A stretch of DNA of 64,000 nt from Acidobacteriota bacterium. Lineage in GTDB: Bacteria; Acidobacteriota; Thermoanaerobaculia; Multivoradales; Multivoraceae. Made by a program: the position numbers and the translations under genes. The DNA is taken from contig JAPPFP010000006.1 of the NCBI GenBank assembly GCA_028877275.1, positions 735,896 to 799,895 of the forward strand. Reading direction: 5' to 3'. The notes under the pieces were generated by a model. The model made no database searches, was not told where the DNA came from, and was given only the letters and a program-made list of their open reading frames with translations. Numbering within the stretch: the first letter of the stretch is position 1; each line of letters starts with the position of its first letter. Shown in pieces: positions 62,403 through 64,000 of the stretch.

Positions 62403-63650
62403 ATGGACTTCGAGATCCCCCAGGACATTCGCGACAAGCTGGCCGAACTCGACGACTTCATCGAGCGCGAGATCAGGCCGCTCGAGCAGCAGGACGACAA
62501 CATCCGCTTCTTCGACCAGCGTCGCGAGTGGGCGCGCACGGACTTCGAGAACGACGGCAAGCCGCGGCCCGAGTGGGAGGCGCTGCTGCGCGAGATGAAG
62601 CGTCGCGCCGACGCCGCCGGCCACCTCCGGTTCGGTCTGCCGAAGGAGCTGGGCGGCCAGGACGGCTCGAACCTGGCGATGGCGGTGATCCGGGAGCACC
62701 TGGCGGCCAAGGGCCTGGGGCTTCACAACGACCTGCAGAACGAGTCCTCGATCGTCGGCAACTTCCCGACGGTCATCATGATGCACCGCTTCGGGACGCC
62801 GGCCCAGAAGGCGCGGTTCATGGAGGGGATGATGACCGGCGCGGTGAGGATGGGCTTCGGCCTGACCGAGCCGGACCACGGCTCCGATGCGACCTGGCTC
62901 GAGACGTCCGGGGTCCGGGATGGCGACGACTGGGTGATCAACGGCGCCAAGCGGTTCAACTCGGGCCTGCACGCGGCCACCCACGACCTGATCTTCGCCC
63001 GTACGTCGGGCGATCCGGGGAAGGCGGACGGCGTCACCTGCTTCATCGTGCCGACCGACTCGCCGGGCTTCGAGGTCCCCTTCATGTGGTGGACCTTCAA
63101 CATGCCAACCGACCACGCCGAGGTGTCCTTGACCGACGTGCGGGTGCCGAACGAGGCGATCCTGGGCGAGGAGGGCCGCGGCCTGGCCCTGGCGCAGACG
63201 TTCGTCCACGAGAACCGGATCCGCCAAGCCGCGTCGGGTGTCGGCGCGGCGCAGTTCTGCATCAACGAGAGCGTCAGGTACGCGCGCGAGCGGATCGTCT
63301 TCGGCAAGCCGCTATGGCTCAACCAGGCGATCCAGTTCCCGCTCGCCGAACTCCAGACCGAATGCGAGATGGTCCGCAACCTCGTCTACAAGACCGCCTG
63401 GGAACTCGACCAGCAGCACCACATGGAAGTCACCGACAAGGTCTCGATGTGCAACTACCGGGCGAACCGGCTGGTGTGCAACGCCGCCGACCGGGCCATC
63501 CAGACCCACGGCGGCATCGGCTACACCCGGCACATGCCCTTCGAGCACATCTACCGCCACCACCGGCGATACCGGATCACCGAGGGATCGGAGGAGATCC
63601 AGATCCGCCGCGTGGCGGGGATCATGTTCGGCAAGCGGGCGAAGCGCTAG
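62403..63650 (+). CDS. Acyl-CoA dehydrogenase, ACAD11-like
   Basis: A 415-residue FAD enzyme. GFGLTEPDHGSDATWLETSG near 158 and WVINGAKRFNSGLHAATHDL are flavin-binding segments. The C-terminal IQTHGGIGYTRHMPFEHIYR and RITEGSEEIQIRRVAG place the catalytic Glu before the glycine. The 30-residue insertion at 30-75 (charged, Trp-containing) is common in the large ACAD10/11-like subgroup. It is the third acyl-CoA dehydrogenase in the window and unlike the other two. Phosphotransferases of the 56984-58744 type often accompany such enzymes in hydroxyacyl-CoA breakdown. Confidence 0.94.
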   Translation: MDFEIPQDIRDKLAELDDFIEREIRPLEQQDDNIRFFDQRREWARTDFENDGKPRPEWEALLREMKRRADAAGHLRFGLPKELGGQDGSNLAMAVIREHLAAKGLGLHNDLQNESSIVGNFPTVIMMHRFGTPAQKARFMEGMMTGAVRMGFGLTEPDHGSDATWLETSGVRDGDDWVINGAKRFNSGLHAATHDLIFARTSGDPGKADGVTCFIVPTDSPGFEVPFMWWTFNMPTDHAEVSLTDVRVPNEAILGEEGRGLALAQTFVHENRIRQAASGVGAAQFCINESVRYARERIVFGKPLWLNQAIQFPLAELQTECEMVRNLVYKTAWELDQQHHMEVTDKVSMCNYRANRLVCNAADRAIQTHGGIGYTRHMPFEHIYRHHRRYRITEGSEEIQIRRVAGIMFGKRAKR

Positions 63651-64000
63651 GGCCGGGCCGTAGGTCGTTGCCGGTCGATTGACGGCCGCGGCCTCCCTCA
63701 GCGCCCTCAGCCGTCGTGTCCCGGGTGCCGCCGTCAGTTCCGTCAGGGGCTTGAGAGATGACTCGGCAACGACCTCCAGCCCGCCCCAGGGGCTTGGGGG
63801 TCCGCCCCCTGGTGGCTCGGAGCGAGCGACTCCCCATGTCCCTACAGCCATCACCAGCTAACCGGAGCGAGTGGAGTGCAGTGAGCCCATCTCGGGCGAT
63901 AGCCCATGAAGTCCAAAGAGTGCGAGAGAGAGTCGAGACATGGCAGTTTCCTCCAGTAAGTACGGTCACTTATGAGGGTTCGCTACACGTTATCGGAGGC
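63651..64000. other. Non-coding right edge with inverted repeats
   Basis: No convincing gene in this 350-bp end. It holds a 12-bp perfect inverted repeat (AGGTCGTTGCCG at 63662-63673 with CGGCAACGACCT at 63764-63775) and a hairpin with CCAGGGG (63786-63792) and CCCCTGG (63806-63812) arms. Base composition becomes less GC-rich from about 63890 on. The cause could be a structured RNA, a mobile-element remnant or the start of the next locus; the window ends too soon to decide. Confidence 0.5.
63858..63941 (-). other. 27-codon open frame with a good ribosome-binding site
   Basis: ATG at 63941 is preceded by GGAGG (63950-63954) with 8-base spacing, and the frame runs to TAG at 63858-63860, encoding 27 residues beginning MSRLSLALFG. 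The product has no recognised similarity. It could be a leader peptide, a fragment of a decayed gene, or chance; the strong Shine-Dalgarno match is the only positive sign. Confidence 0.2.

Overview
The window is GC-rich (third codon positions mostly G or C), almost fully coding, and reads as one contiguous piece of a bacterial chromosome. No rRNA, tRNA, CRISPR array or complete transposon is visible. The gene content points to a heterotrophic, aerobic Acidobacteriota-like bacterium, possibly Thermoanaerobaculia or a marine or host-associated relative. The pointers are several acyl-CoA dehydrogenases and CaiB-type CoA transferases, a DUF5916 outer-membrane protein, an SDH with a large cytochrome-b-like anchor, PQQ dehydrogenase, and two secreted proteins sharing an 'LFWFF' C-terminal module. 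This assignment is inference; no marker gene other than rpoD is present to test it.

Layout. 0-9.6 kb: peroxiredoxin, BolA, two envelope proteins, a sugar-kinase-like phosphotransferase divergent from an SPFH membrane protein and its ribbon-helix-helix partner, then rpoD, a DUF72 protein and a MATE exporter. 9.7-15.3 kb: a secreted M14 carboxypeptidase and the succinate dehydrogenase operon (anchor, flavoprotein, iron-sulfur). 15.3-29.5 kb: a TPR protein, nitroreductase, PQQ dehydrogenase with an enoyl-CoA hydratase, TrkA, and a CoA-ester catabolic region with two acyl-CoA dehydrogenases, two CaiB/BaiF transferases and an enolase-superfamily enzyme.

29.5-40.0 kb is a defence island and the most unusual part. 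A Septu-like pair (PtuA ATPase, PtuB HNH nuclease) faces away from a type I restriction-modification operon. In that operon the specificity subunit HsdS is fused in frame to an MNT nucleotidyltransferase with the exact GSX10DXD motif. The next gene, overlapping by 4 bases, encodes a HEPN protein with an exact RX4HXY motif, and HsdR follows. A second HEPN protein, of the ApeA-like type, closes the island. The layout suggests a type I restriction system wired to an abortive MNT/HEPN toxin-antitoxin module through its specificity subunit.

40-45.5 kb: sulfur metabolism (CoA-binding protein, O-acetylhomoserine sulfhydrylase-like enzyme, class V aminotransferase, APS reductase-type CysH, precorrin-2 dehydrogenase, SUMT), with a 27-bp operator-like dyad overlapping the cysH start codon. 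45.5-50.8 kb: a TRAP transporter operon with an NCS2 permease inserted between its large permease and its binding protein. 50.8-56.9 kb: DUF5916 protein, hydrolases, a luciferase-like oxidoreductase and a secreted carboxymuconolactone-decarboxylase-like protein. 57-63.7 kb: an aldehyde ferredoxin oxidoreductase followed by an unusual MoaD-phosphotransferase-DUF6285 fusion, then a hydrolase and a third acyl-CoA dehydrogenase. The last 350 bases hold inverted repeats and no convincing gene.
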